Origin: Ellagibacter isourolithinifaciens
GTDB lineage: Bacteria; Actinomycetota; Coriobacteriia; Coriobacteriales; Eggerthellaceae
Assembly: GCF_008831035.1 (NCBI RefSeq)
Contig: NZ_WAJR01000001.1
Coordinates: 62,001-126,000, forward strand
Reading direction: 5' to 3'
DNA: 64,000 nt
The position numbers and the translations under genes were made by a program. How positions within the stretch are numbered: position 1 is the first letter of the stretch; each line of letters begins with the position of its first letter. The notes under the pieces were generated by a model. It was not told the origin of the DNA. It did no database searches and worked only from the letters and a program-made list of their open reading frames with translations. Of this stretch, positions 52,239-60,708 are shown in pieces.

Positions 52239-53201
52239 ATGCCACTGCTCACCTTCCTCATCGTGCTCGTCGTCATCGTGGTGGTCTTGGCCGTCACCTG
52301 CGTGAAGATCGTTCCGCAGGCTGAAGCCGCCATTGTCGAACGCCTGGGATCGTACCTCACCACCTGGAACAACGGCCTCCACATCAAGGTTCCCTTCATC
52401 GACCATGTGCGCATGGGGATCTCGCTCAAGGAGCAGGTCTTCGATTTCCCGCCGCAGCCGGTCATCACGAAGGACAACGTCACGATCTCGATCGACACGG
52501 TCGTCTTCTTCAAGATCCTCGACCCGAAGCTCTTTTGCTACGGCGTGGAAAACCCCATTGTCGCGATTGAGAACCTCTCCGCCACCACTATCCGCAACAT
52601 CATCGGCGAGCTCGACCTTGACACGACGCTCGTTTCCCGCGACACCATCAACGCGAAGATGCGTTCCATCCTCGACGAGGCGACCGATGCGTGGGGCATC
52701 AAGGTCAACCGCGTCGAGGTGAAGAACATCACGCCGCCCGCCGCCATCCAGCAGGCGATGGAGAAGCAGATGAAGGCCGAGCGAGAGAAGCGCGAGGCAG
52801 TTCTTTTGGCAGAGGGCCAGAAGCAGAGCGCCATCACGGTCGCCGAGGGCGAGAAGCAGGCGCAGATCCTCTCCGCCGAAGCAGAGAAGCAGGCGATCAT
52901 CCTTGCCGCGGAAGCTGAGAAGGAAAAGCAGATCCGCGAGGCAGAAGGTGAGGCTGAGGCGATTCGCAACGTCCAGCGAGCAACCGCAGAGGGCATCGCG
53001 ATGGTGCGCGAGGCGGGTGCCGACAATGCCGTTTTGACGCTTCAGGCATACGAGGCCCTGAAGTGCGTCGCGAATGGCCGCGCAACCAAGCTCATCATCC
53101 CCTCCGATATTCAGGGAATCGCCGGCCTTGCGGCGTCGATCAAGGAGATTGTGACCGACGACCCTAATGCCCCGAAGCAAAGCGAGACGCCGAACGCGTA
53201 G
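52239..53201 (+). CDS. SPFH/Band 7 (stomatin, QmcA-like) membrane protein
   Basis: A 320-aa SPFH protein. One N-terminal membrane helix (LLTFLIVLVVIVVVLAVTC) is followed by the SPFH domain (KIVPQAEAAIVERLG, GLHIKVPFIDHVRM, FKILDPKLFCYGVENPIVAIENLSATTIRNIIG) and a long coiled-coil rich in Glu, Ala and Lys (about 175-250). The C-terminal tail is short. Partner of the NfeD protein upstream. It probably forms a membrane microdomain scaffold; its clients are unknown. Start behind CGAAAGGAAACGCT. Confidence 0.9.
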   Translation: MPLLTFLIVLVVIVVVLAVTCVKIVPQAEAAIVERLGSYLTTWNNGLHIKVPFIDHVRMGISLKEQVFDFPPQPVITKDNVTISIDTVVFFKILDPKLFCYGVENPIVAIENLSATTIRNIIGELDLDTTLVSRDTINAKMRSILDEATDAWGIKVNRVEVKNITPPAAIQQAMEKQMKAEREKREAVLLAEGQKQSAITVAEGEKQAQILSAEAEKQAIILAAEAEKEKQIREAEGEAEAIRNVQRATAEGIAMVREAGADNAVLTLQAYEALKCVANGRATKLIIPSDIQGIAGLAASIKEIVTDDPNAPKQSETPNA

Positions 53202-53374
53202 GTGCGTTTTGGGCCCATCGGGCCCGCATTCCGCAGATTTGTGTTCGTTTCCCGCTCAACCTGGCACTTTGGGTGGACAGGCGCGGGCGTGCTTGCCACA
53301 ATGTCGCAAGCGAAATAGTCGGGCGCGCTCTATCGGCGCGCCCGCATGTCAATCGAATAAAGGACGTGTTGCCA

Positions 53375-53908
53375 GTGGTCAGTATCGTTATTGCCCCCGA
53401 CCCGCTTCTTCGCCAGGTGTGCGAGCCGTGCACGCCGGGCGACCACAGCTTGAAAAAGCTCGCCAAGCAGATGGCGCGAGCTATGTACAACAACAACGGT
53501 TGCGGAATTGCAGCTCCCCAGGTCGGCGTGACGAAACGCCTGGTCGTCATCGATGTTGACGACTCCAATGAGCAAAATCCCATCGTTTTGGTCAACCCCG
53601 AGATCATGGAGCTCAAAGGCGAGCCCGAAACGCAGGGCGAGGGCTGCCTGTCCTGTCCCGGCATCACCGTTCCTGTTTCCCGCAAGCCCTGGGCCCGCGT
53701 TCGCTACTACGACCTCGACGGAGAGATGTGGGAAATCGAAGGCGATGGCCTTCTCGGGCGCTGTCTTCAGCATGAGATCGATCACTTGAACGGACGCACG
53801 CTTTTCGAGTCGTGCGACCCCCTGACGCGCATCCGCGCGCTCGAAGCCTACGATGAGGCGCGCAAGAAGGGCGCCAAGCCGGGCGACACCTCCATCGAGG
53901 TGGATTGA
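53375..53908 (+). CDS. def: Peptide deformylase
   Basis: A 177-aa metalloprotease that removes the N-formyl group from new proteins. All three motifs are present: GCGIAAPQVG, EGCLSCPG (catalytic Cys) and QHEIDHLNG (HExxH). The GTG at 53375 was chosen for its spacing from AAAGGACG; a longer frame to 53273 includes non-conserved sequence. The stop is directly adjacent to the fmt start codon. Together they form the formyl-Met cycle pair. Confidence 0.95.
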   Translation: MVSIVIAPDPLLRQVCEPCTPGDHSLKKLAKQMARAMYNNNGCGIAAPQVGVTKRLVVIDVDDSNEQNPIVLVNPEIMELKGEPETQGEGCLSCPGITVPVSRKPWARVRYYDLDGEMWEIEGDGLLGRCLQHEIDHLNGRTLFESCDPLTRIRALEAYDEARKKGAKPGDTSIEVD

Positions 53909-54868
53909 ATGCGCATCGTCTTCATGGGCACGCCGAACTTCGCGGCAACCATCCTTGAGGATCTCTCGCAGCACTATAACGTCGTCGCCGCGTACACGCG
54001 TCCCGATGCGGTTCGCGGACGGGGCAAAAAGCTCGTCGCATCTCCCGTGAAGGAAACCGCGATGAGCCTCGGTATTCCTGTCGAGCAGCCGACGACCTTC
54101 AAAGCCCCCGAGGCTATCGCCACGCTCGAGCAATATCGGCCCGACTTCATCATCGTTGCGGCATACGGTATGATCCTGCCTATCGATGTTCTCGAGTGCC
54201 CTACGTATCATTGCCTGAACGTGCACGCCTCGCTTCTGCCCCGCTGGAGGGGTGCGGCTCCAATCGAGCACGCGATCCTCGCCGACGACGAGGAGACGGG
54301 CGTGTGCATCATGCGCATGGAGGAAGGCCTCGATACCGGTCCTTTCTGTGTATGCCGGACGCTCGACGTGGGGGAGAAGACCCTTCCCGTGCTTGCCGAC
54401 GAACTTGCGAATTTGGGATCACATGCTCTTCTGACGGCTATCATGCAGATTCTGCGCGGGCAGGAGCGTTGGGTCGTGCAGAAGGAATCCGACGCAACCT
54501 ATGCCCACAAAATCGAGAAGGGCGAGCTCGATTTGAATCCGGCACTCGGCGTTGACCTGCTTGCGCGTCGCGTCCGCGCATCGAGCGCGGGTCATCCGAG
54601 CAAATGCGTGGTGCTCGGCAAAGGCGCGACAATCATTGACGCATGCCGCGCCGACTACGATGAGCAGGGGAAAGTTGCTGCAAGCGGCCTTGGTGCGGGG
54701 CAGGTGCGCTTCGCCTCGAAGCGGCTTCTGCTTGGGTGTGCAGACGGCGCGCTCGAGGTCTTCCGCTTAAAACCAGATGGAAAGAAAGAAATGGATGCCC
54801 AGGCATTCGCGGCTGGAGCTGCGGCGCTTCATGGGCACGACGGAGAATGGACGGCACAACATGCCTGA
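53909..54868 (+). CDS. fmt: Methionyl-tRNA formyltransferase
   Basis: A 319-aa enzyme that formylates initiator Met-tRNA using 10-formyl-THF. The N-terminal domain has FMGTPNFAATILEDL and the key NVHASLLPRWRGAAPIEHAIL (His and nearby Asp); the C-terminal OB-like tRNA-binding domain follows. The ATG directly abuts the def stop. rsmB starts eight bases before the fmt end, so def-fmt-rsmB is a tightly coupled operon. Confidence 0.95.
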   Translation: MRIVFMGTPNFAATILEDLSQHYNVVAAYTRPDAVRGRGKKLVASPVKETAMSLGIPVEQPTTFKAPEAIATLEQYRPDFIIVAAYGMILPIDVLECPTYHCLNVHASLLPRWRGAAPIEHAILADDEETGVCIMRMEEGLDTGPFCVCRTLDVGEKTLPVLADELANLGSHALLTAIMQILRGQERWVVQKESDATYAHKIEKGELDLNPALGVDLLARRVRASSAGHPSKCVVLGKGATIIDACRADYDEQGKVAASGLGAGQVRFASKRLLLGCADGALEVFRLKPDGKKEMDAQAFAAGAAALHGHDGEWTAQHA

Positions 54869-57098
54869 TGGCAACAACCAACATAACGAAGAACATCGCG
54901 GCAACGGCGGCGCGAAGCGCCAGGGATCACAAGATCGCCGCGGCCGTTCGAACTCAGGTTCCTACGGCTCGAAGGGAAGCGGCGACCACAGGGGCTCTTA
55001 TAAGGGCTCGCGCGACGGCGGCAAGGGCGGCAAGGGCGGCTATGGCAAGCGCGACTCGCGCGGCGGTTCCTCTCGTGATGGCGAGCATCGCTCTCGCAAA
55101 CCCTTCGACAACAAGCGCTCTGACAATCGCAAATCTTACGGTAAGCGAAGCGATGATCGTCGCTCGGGCGGGAAGTCCTTCTCGAAGCAAGGGGATGGCA
55201 ACCGCAAGCCTTACGGCAAGCGCGATGATAACCGAAAGCCCTATGGCAAGCGGGATGACGATCGCAGGCGCGACGGCGAGCGCACATTCGACAAGCGGGA
55301 AGGCGACCGCAAGCCTTACGGAAAACGCGACGATAACCGCAAATTCGAGAAGCGCGACGGCGAGCGTAAGCCATTCAATAAGCACGATGGCGACCGCAAG
55401 CCCTTTGATAAGCGCGAAGGCGCAACGCGCGATTTCGAGCGCGCTCCTCGCGGCGACGCCCCCTTCAAGAAAGATCGAGCGGACGATCGCGGCTTCTCGC
55501 GCAAGGACGCAGGCGAGCATCGCGGCTTCGAGCGCCGCGGGCCGTGGCGTCCCAACGAACAGAACGCTGCCCTCGCCGAGGGTCGCGAGCCGCAGGAAGG
55601 CGTCTATCGCGGCGAGCTTGAGCTCGACGAGAACGGTGAGCTCAAGTACCGCAACCGCCCCAAGGGCGGCGAGCGTCGCGGCGCGAAGCACTCCTTCGGC
55701 GACAAGCCTCGCACGAGCGGCGTTGTCCACAAAGATTCCGAGCGCAGTGCCTCCCCGGCCCGTCAGGCGGCTTTGCGCGTGACGTCGATCGTTCGCGAGC
55801 GCGATGCCTTCGCCCAGGAGCTTATCCACAAGTACATCGATTCCTCCCGCATGTCCCGCGAGGACCGCGCGTTCGCGACGCGTCTCACGCTCGGTGTTGT
55901 GAGCTCGTATGGCACGCTTGACGACGTCATCAACCGTTGTCTCGACCGCGTAAGCGACATCAACGACGACGTGCGCGACGCGCTGCGCATCTCGACCTAC
56001 GAAATCATCTTCCTGAAGAAGGAGCCGCATGCTGCGGTGAGCCAGGGCGTCGAGCTGGTGAAGACGATCGCTCCGAAGGCGTCCGGCCTGGCGAACGCCG
56101 TCCTGCGCCGCATCGCCGACAAGGCGCACAAGTTCCCCTTCGGCGACCCTCGCACCGACATTGAAGCGTTTGCACGCCTGCACGCCTTCCCCGAGTGGCT
56201 TGCCAAGCGGGCGCTTCTCGACTTGGGTCCCGAGGCCACGCGCGATTACCTCGCGGGGTCGAACGAGCCGGCACCCCTGTTCGTCGCAATCAATGCGGCG
56301 AAGGCGGACGAGTCCGAGGTCGTCGAGACGATCGTGGCGGCTCACGGTGACCCAGTGGCCGTGTCGGTCAACGGCGAGGACATCCCCGGTTGCTATTGCC
56401 TCTCCGAGGGGCGCGTGCTCTTCGACGGGCGCGTCCGCCATATGATTCAGACTGGGCAGCTTCTCGTCTCCGACGCGTCTTCCCAGCAGATCGCGCGCCT
56501 TGTGCTCACCGAGGAAAAGCCCGCGTCGCTTCTCGAAGTCGGCGCCGGCCGCGGGACGAAGACCGTCCTCATCCAAAGCGACGCCCAGCGACGCTACGGC
56601 TCGCAGATCGACGAGTACGTGACCGTCGACAACCTGGAGTTCAAGACGAACATCACCGCCGAGCGCGCGGAGGAATACGGCATACACGTTTCCGAATCGA
56701 TCACCGGCGACGCGACGGTACTCGACGACGTGGTGGGCGAGCGCGCCTTCGACGTCGTGTTCATCGACGCTCCGTGCTCGGGTTTGGGCACACTGCGCCG
56801 CCACCCGGAGATCCGCTGGCGTTTGAACCCCGAGAAGATCGACGAGTTCGCAAAGACCGGCTTGGCGCTTCTGAAGTCCGCCTCGACCCATGTTGCCCCG
56901 GGCGGCAGCATCGTCTTCTCCACGTGCACCATCACGCGTGCGGAGAACATCGATGTCGTGAAGGCGTTCCTCGCAAGCGACGAGGGGGCTTCGTTTGCCT
57001 TGGCCCCGATCGGCGGGGCGCCGTGCTTCAACCCCGCGCTCAAACCGGGCTCGCCCGATGCCCACTTCGCCGTGCGACTTGTGAAGGCGGCGGAATAA
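54861..57098 (+). CDS. rsmB: 16S rRNA (cytosine-967-C5)-methyltransferase RsmB with a long charged N-terminal extension
   Basis: A 745-aa protein, against about 430-450 for usual RsmB. Residues 1 to about 290 are an unusual low-complexity extension of Arg, Lys, Asp and Gly with repeated units such as GDRKPYGKRDDNRK and RDGERKPF; it starts Gly/Ser/Arg-rich (GGKGGKGGYGKRDSRGG). From about 295 the normal enzyme begins: a NusB-like RNA-binding domain (RVTSIVRERDAFAQELI, SQGVELVKTIAPKASGLANAVLRRIAD), then the SAM methyltransferase domain with AGRGTKT, IDAPCSGLGTLRRHPEIRW (about 630) and the second Cys in VFSTCTITRAEN (about 690). Its ATG lies inside the fmt end and the extension is in frame with no internal start near 295. 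Confidence 0.93.
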   Translation: MPDGNNQHNEEHRGNGGAKRQGSQDRRGRSNSGSYGSKGSGDHRGSYKGSRDGGKGGKGGYGKRDSRGGSSRDGEHRSRKPFDNKRSDNRKSYGKRSDDRRSGGKSFSKQGDGNRKPYGKRDDNRKPYGKRDDDRRRDGERTFDKREGDRKPYGKRDDNRKFEKRDGERKPFNKHDGDRKPFDKREGATRDFERAPRGDAPFKKDRADDRGFSRKDAGEHRGFERRGPWRPNEQNAALAEGREPQEGVYRGELELDENGELKYRNRPKGGERRGAKHSFGDKPRTSGVVHKDSERSASPARQAALRVTSIVRERDAFAQELIHKYIDSSRMSREDRAFATRLTLGVVSSYGTLDDVINRCLDRVSDINDDVRDALRISTYEIIFLKKEPHAAVSQGVELVKTIAPKASGLANAVLRRIADKAHKFPFGDPRTDIEAFARLHAFPEWLAKRALLDLGPEATRDYLAGSNEPAPLFVAINAAKADESEVVETIVAAHGDPVAVSVNGEDIPGCYCLSEGRVLFDGRVRHMIQTGQLLVSDASSQQIARLVLTEEKPASLLEVGAGRGTKTVLIQSDAQRRYGSQIDEYVTVDNLEFKTNITAERAEEYGIHVSESITGDATVLDDVVGERAFDVVFIDAPCSGLGTLRRHPEIRWRLNPEKIDEFAKTGLALLKSASTHVAPGGSIVFSTCTITRAENIDVVKAFLASDEGASFALAPIGGAPCFNPALKPGSPDAHFAVRLVKAAE

Positions 57099-57128
57099 AA
57101 TAATCCCCCAATCGCGGGGGCCTGCCCG

Positions 57129-57165
57129 AAACGGCGGCTATCCATATGACGGTTAGCCGCCGTTT
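57129..57165 (+). terminator. Hairpin terminator after rsmB
   Basis: AAACGGCGGCTA (57129-57140) and TAGCCGCCGTTT (57154-57165) form a perfect 12-bp stem ending in TTT. A smaller CCCCC/GGGGG hairpin at 57105-57120 precedes it. Confidence 0.75.
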
Positions 57166-57186
57166 GCATATCAAACTACTTCCATT

Positions 57187-57200
57187 TCGCAACGTTGCGA
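57187..57200. promoter_or_regulatory. 14-bp palindrome next to the XRE-cupin promoter
   Basis: TCGCAACGTTGCGA is a perfect palindrome directly followed by TACAAT (57201-57206), a plausible -10 box. It is a likely operator for the XRE regulator encoded 67 bases downstream. Confidence 0.6.
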
Positions 57201-57266
57201 TACAATTCATGCGTTAGGCATCGTTTTAGATGCATCGTTCGAGCATTATGAAAGGGGGAGTCGCAT

Positions 57267-57851
57267 ATGGAACCGAAGATCGAAGAGGTGGCTTCGCGAA
57301 TTAGGTCGCTGCGTGAGGATCTCGACATCTCGATGCAGGAAATGGCCCAGGCGACGGGTCGCTCGCTTTCGGAATACGCCGCGCAAGAATCGGGCGAGCA
57401 GGATTTGAGCTTCAGCTTTCTCTCGAAGTGTGCGAAGCGTTTCGGCGTCGACATCGTAGAGCTGCTTATCGGCGAGAACCCTCACCTGACTGGGTATTCG
57501 CTTATCCGCGAGGGCGACGGGCTGTCCGTGAAGCGCCGTGCCGGCTTCGAATACTTGCACAAGGCGCCGCAATTCAAGAACAAGCTCGCCGAGCCGTTCT
57601 TGGTCACGATGCCCTATCTTCCCGAAGAGCAGGACAAACCTATCCATCTGTCCTATCACCGCGGTCAGGAAATCGACTGCATCGTCTCCGGACATATGCG
57701 CTTCGCCTACGAAGGCCACGTCGAGGAACTGGGCCCCGGCGACGTGCTTATGTACGATTCGGGTCGCGGGCATGGCATGATCGCCACGGGTGGCGAGCCG
57801 TGCGTGTTCTACGCGATCGTTTTGAAGCCGCAGGATATCGAGATTATGTAG
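57267..57851 (+). CDS. XRE-family transcriptional regulator with cupin sensor domain
   Basis: A 194-aa regulator. Residues about 9-65 form a Cro/CI-type helix-turn-helix (VASRIRSLREDLDISMQEMA, then SEYAAQESGEQDLSFSF), and about 105-190 form a cupin_2 domain (HLSYHRGQEIDCIVSGHMRF, VEELGPGDVLMYDSGRGHGM) with His and Glu residues at the usual metal/ligand positions. Such proteins often sit before acyl-CoA ligase and 2-oxoacid oxidoreductase genes and sense a metabolite. Start behind GAAAGGGGGAG. The ligase follows after 98 bases. Autoregulation through the palindrome upstream is inference. Confidence 0.88.
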   Translation: MEPKIEEVASRIRSLREDLDISMQEMAQATGRSLSEYAAQESGEQDLSFSFLSKCAKRFGVDIVELLIGENPHLTGYSLIREGDGLSVKRRAGFEYLHKAPQFKNKLAEPFLVTMPYLPEEQDKPIHLSYHRGQEIDCIVSGHMRFAYEGHVEELGPGDVLMYDSGRGHGMIATGGEPCVFYAIVLKPQDIEIM

Positions 57852-57949
57852 GCGCGCCTGGGCTTGCCCCGGGTTGCGCCACTCTTCGGATCCTATGAGA
57901 CTTCAAGGGCGTTTAGCCCTGCTTGCACTGAAAGAGGTTTTTTTATCCC

Positions 57950-59737
57950 ATGAGGAATATCAATCTGCGCTACGTTGACGAGACCTACGCTCCCGATGGA
58001 CAGCTCGAGACGTTCAGCGTCCATTATCCCGATAACTTCAACTTCGGCTACGACGTCGTCGACGACATCGCGGTGAACGACCCCGATCGCCGCGCAATGA
58101 TTTGGTGCAACCCCGAAGGCGAGGAGCATATCTTCACGTTCGCCGATATGAAGCGCTGGTCCGACAAGACGGCGAACTTCCTGGTCGATCAGGGCATCAA
58201 GCGCGGTGATTACGTCCTTGTCGTCCTGCGCCGCCACTACCAGTTCTGGTTCGTCGCGACGGCGTTGGCAAAGATCGGCGCGGTCATGGTCCCCGCTACC
58301 TTCATGCTGAAGGAGCACGACTTGGAGTATCGTCTGAACGGTGCCTCCATCTCCTCCATCATCTGCACCTCGGTCGGGGAAATCTCCCAGATCGCGGACA
58401 ACGTCATCGATGAATGCCCCACGGTCACCTCGCGCATTCTCGTGAACGGCGCGGGCGGCGGCACGACGAAATGCGACGACGAGGGCAACCTTATCGCTGT
58501 TGCGGGCACCGTCGGTGCGGCGCTTTCCGGCGAGGAGGGCATTTGTGCGGCATCCATCGAGCGCGAGGGTTGGGTCGACTTCAACAGCGGCGTCCGCGCG
58601 GCGAGCGACGTCTTCGAGCGTCGTGACACGGTAGCTGCCGAACCCATGCTCATGTACTTCTCCTCTGGCACGTCCGGTAATCCAAAGATGGTGCTTCACA
58701 ACTCCGGTTATGCCGTCGCGCACCTGATTACCGCCAAGCACTGGCACAACGTGCAGCCCGACGGCGTTCACTTCACCATCGCTGACACGGGCTGGGGCAA
58801 GGCCGTGTGGGGCAAGTACTACGGGCAGTGGCTTATGGAAGCTTGCGTTCTCACGTACGATTTCGATCGCTTCAATGCGGGCGAGATTCTCTCGCTTATC
58901 TCAAAGTACCAGGTCACGACTTTGTGTTGCCCGCCGACAATGTATCGTCTCATGATGTCTGAGAACTTCGACGCCTATGATCTCTCGTCGCTTCAGTATT
59001 CGACGACCGCGGGCGAGGCGCTCAACCCCGACCTGTTCAACTTCTGGAAAGAGCACACGGGGCTTACGATTTTCGAAGGCTTCGGTCAGACGGAGACGCC
59101 GCTTACCATCGCCAACCTCAAGCACTCGACGCCCCGTTCCGGCTCGATGGGCAAGCCCGTGCCGCTCTACAACGTTGAGATCCAGCGCGACGACGGCTCG
59201 CGCTGCAACACCGGCGAGACGGGCGAGATCTGCATCCGTATGGAACCGCGTCCTGCGGGCATCATGATGGAATACTACCGCGACCCCGAAAAGACGGCGA
59301 ACGCGATTTACGACGGCTGGTACCACACAGGTGACACCGCATGGGTCGACGAGGACGGCTACTTCTGGTACGTCGGTCGAAACGACGACGTCATCAAGTC
59401 ATCCGGCTACCGTATCGGGCCCTTTGAGATCGAAAGCGAGCTGCTCGAGCACGAGGCGGTGCGCGAGTGCGCTGTCACCGGCGTGCCCGACCCCGTTCGC
59501 GGCTTCGCCGTCAAGGCGACGGTCGTGCTCGCCGATGGCTTTAAGGGCTCCGACGAGCTGACGCGCGAGCTCCAGGCGTGGGTGAAGCATCGTACGGCTC
59601 CTTATAAATACCCGCGCATCGTCGAATATGTCGACGCGCTTCCGAAGACGGTGAACGGCAAGATCCGCCGCGTCGCCATCAGGCAGAAGGACGGGGCGGA
59701 TCTGAAGTCGCCGAAGCTTCCCGAGGGCCTTATCTAG
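57950..59737 (+). CDS. AMP-dependent acyl-CoA synthetase
   Basis: A 595-aa enzyme of the acetyl-/medium-chain acyl-CoA synthetase group, forming acyl-CoA from acid, ATP and CoA by an acyl-AMP. Motifs: phosphate-binding YFSSGTSGNPKMVLHN, TTAGEALNPDLF, FEGFGQTETPL, YHTGDTAWVDEDGYFWYVGRNDDVIKSSGYRIGP-type hinge region, and the catalytic Lys in PKTVNGKIRR. The sequence fits the ACSM-like group that also uses aromatic or branched acids. It is probably coupled to the 2-oxoacid oxidoreductase genes downstream: either activating an acid for carboxylation or, in reverse, conserving energy from an acyl-CoA. Which one is not decided. Confidence 0.9.
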   Translation: MRNINLRYVDETYAPDGQLETFSVHYPDNFNFGYDVVDDIAVNDPDRRAMIWCNPEGEEHIFTFADMKRWSDKTANFLVDQGIKRGDYVLVVLRRHYQFWFVATALAKIGAVMVPATFMLKEHDLEYRLNGASISSIICTSVGEISQIADNVIDECPTVTSRILVNGAGGGTTKCDDEGNLIAVAGTVGAALSGEEGICAASIEREGWVDFNSGVRAASDVFERRDTVAAEPMLMYFSSGTSGNPKMVLHNSGYAVAHLITAKHWHNVQPDGVHFTIADTGWGKAVWGKYYGQWLMEACVLTYDFDRFNAGEILSLISKYQVTTLCCPPTMYRLMMSENFDAYDLSSLQYSTTAGEALNPDLFNFWKEHTGLTIFEGFGQTETPLTIANLKHSTPRSGSMGKPVPLYNVEIQRDDGSRCNTGETGEICIRMEPRPAGIMMEYYRDPEKTANAIYDGWYHTGDTAWVDEDGYFWYVGRNDDVIKSSGYRIGPFEIESELLEHEAVRECAVTGVPDPVRGFAVKATVVLADGFKGSDELTRELQAWVKHRTAPYKYPRIVEYVDALPKTVNGKIRRVAIRQKDGADLKSPKLPEGLI

Positions 59738-59738
59738 C

Positions 59739-60470
59739 ATGGCGCAGGTTCGCGACCTCGACGTTTCGCAGCTGGCCGGCGTGCTTGTCGTGTGCGGTCA
59801 CTACGGTGTGGGGAAGACGGCGCTTTCGCTTTCGCTCGTAAAGGATGCCTCCCGCGTGGGAAAACACGTCACGCTCGTCGACCTTGATGTGGTGAATCCC
59901 TACTTCAGGTCGAGTGACCAGGCGCAATCGCTTCGGGCGGCGGGCATCTCGGTGATAACGCCGGTCTATGCCGGCCCCGACTGCAACATCGACATGCCAG
60001 CGCTCACGGGTGCGGTTGCTCCTGCGATCGAGCGCGCGAGCTCCGATGCAGACGAGCTGTGTATCATCGATGTCGGTGGCGACGATGCGGGTGCGGCGGC
60101 GCTTGGGCGGTTCTCGCGTACAATCGCTTCGGCACCTTACGAGATGTGGTATGTCGTGAACCGCTACCGAGCGCTTACTCGCGATCCGCACGAAGCGTGG
60201 GAGGTGCTCTGCGAAATCGAGCGCGCATCGCGCCTTCGCGCGACGGCAATCGTTGCGAACTCCCATCTCATGGGCGACACCGACGAGGATGCGATTTCCC
60301 AGTCGCTGCCGTTTGCCCGCGAGGTGGCGTGTGCGGTGGGTCTGCCGCTTGCGGCCGTCTGCGTTCCCGCATCTTGTGCGGATGTGGCGAGGGAGCGGCT
60401 TTCCCAAGAGGGCGCTGACGTGGCGCTCTATCAAATAGATCCCTATCGGCAAACGCCGTGGAGTAACTGA
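59739..60470 (+). CDS. P-loop NTPase of the 2-oxoacid oxidoreductase operon
   Basis: A 243-aa soluble protein with Walker A at residues 20-27 (GHYGVGKT, with Ala and Leu after it) and LVDLDVVNPYF as a deviant Walker/switch region; DVGGDDAGAAALGRF may be the Walker B/switch II. This resembles MinD/ParA-like or cobyrinic-acid-type NTPases but no named family is certain. It starts one base after the ligase stop and precedes the ferredoxin gene, so it belongs to the operon. A role in cluster delivery or complex assembly is possible but unproven. Confidence 0.8.
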   Translation: MAQVRDLDVSQLAGVLVVCGHYGVGKTALSLSLVKDASRVGKHVTLVDLDVVNPYFRSSDQAQSLRAAGISVITPVYAGPDCNIDMPALTGAVAPAIERASSDADELCIIDVGGDDAGAAALGRFSRTIASAPYEMWYVVNRYRALTRDPHEAWEVLCEIERASRLRATAIVANSHLMGDTDEDAISQSLPFAREVACAVGLPLAAVCVPASCADVARERLSQEGADVALYQIDPYRQTPWSN

Positions 60471-60498
60471 TAGTCAAGAGGGCGGGGGTTAACGTCAA

Positions 60499-60705
60499 AT
60501 GGCAAGAATCAGCGTGGACGAGGGCTTCTGCAAGGGCTGCGGCCTTTGTGTAAATGCATGCCCGACCCACATCATCGAACTCGATCAGGAGAGGATAACG
60601 GCCAAGGGCTATCATCCTGCGCACTGCATCGACCAATCAAAATGTGTTGGGTGCTGCTCATGCGCGGTCATGTGCCCCGATGTCGCCATCTCGGTTTGGA
60701 GGTGA
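60499..60705 (+). CDS. 2-oxoacid:ferredoxin oxidoreductase, 4Fe-4S delta subunit
   Basis: A 68-aa dicluster ferredoxin: C11-x2-C14-x2-C17-x3-C21 and C49-x2-C52-x2-C55-x3-C59 (the last set also contains Cys53). This is the delta-type subunit (VorD/KorD) that passes electrons from the thiamine enzyme to free ferredoxin. It lies three bases before the alpha subunit gene. ATG behind GGGCGGGGGTTAACG. Confidence 0.92.
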   Translation: MARISVDEGFCKGCGLCVNACPTHIIELDQERITAKGYHPAHCIDQSKCVGCCSCAVMCPDVAISVWR

Positions 60706-60708
60706 GTT

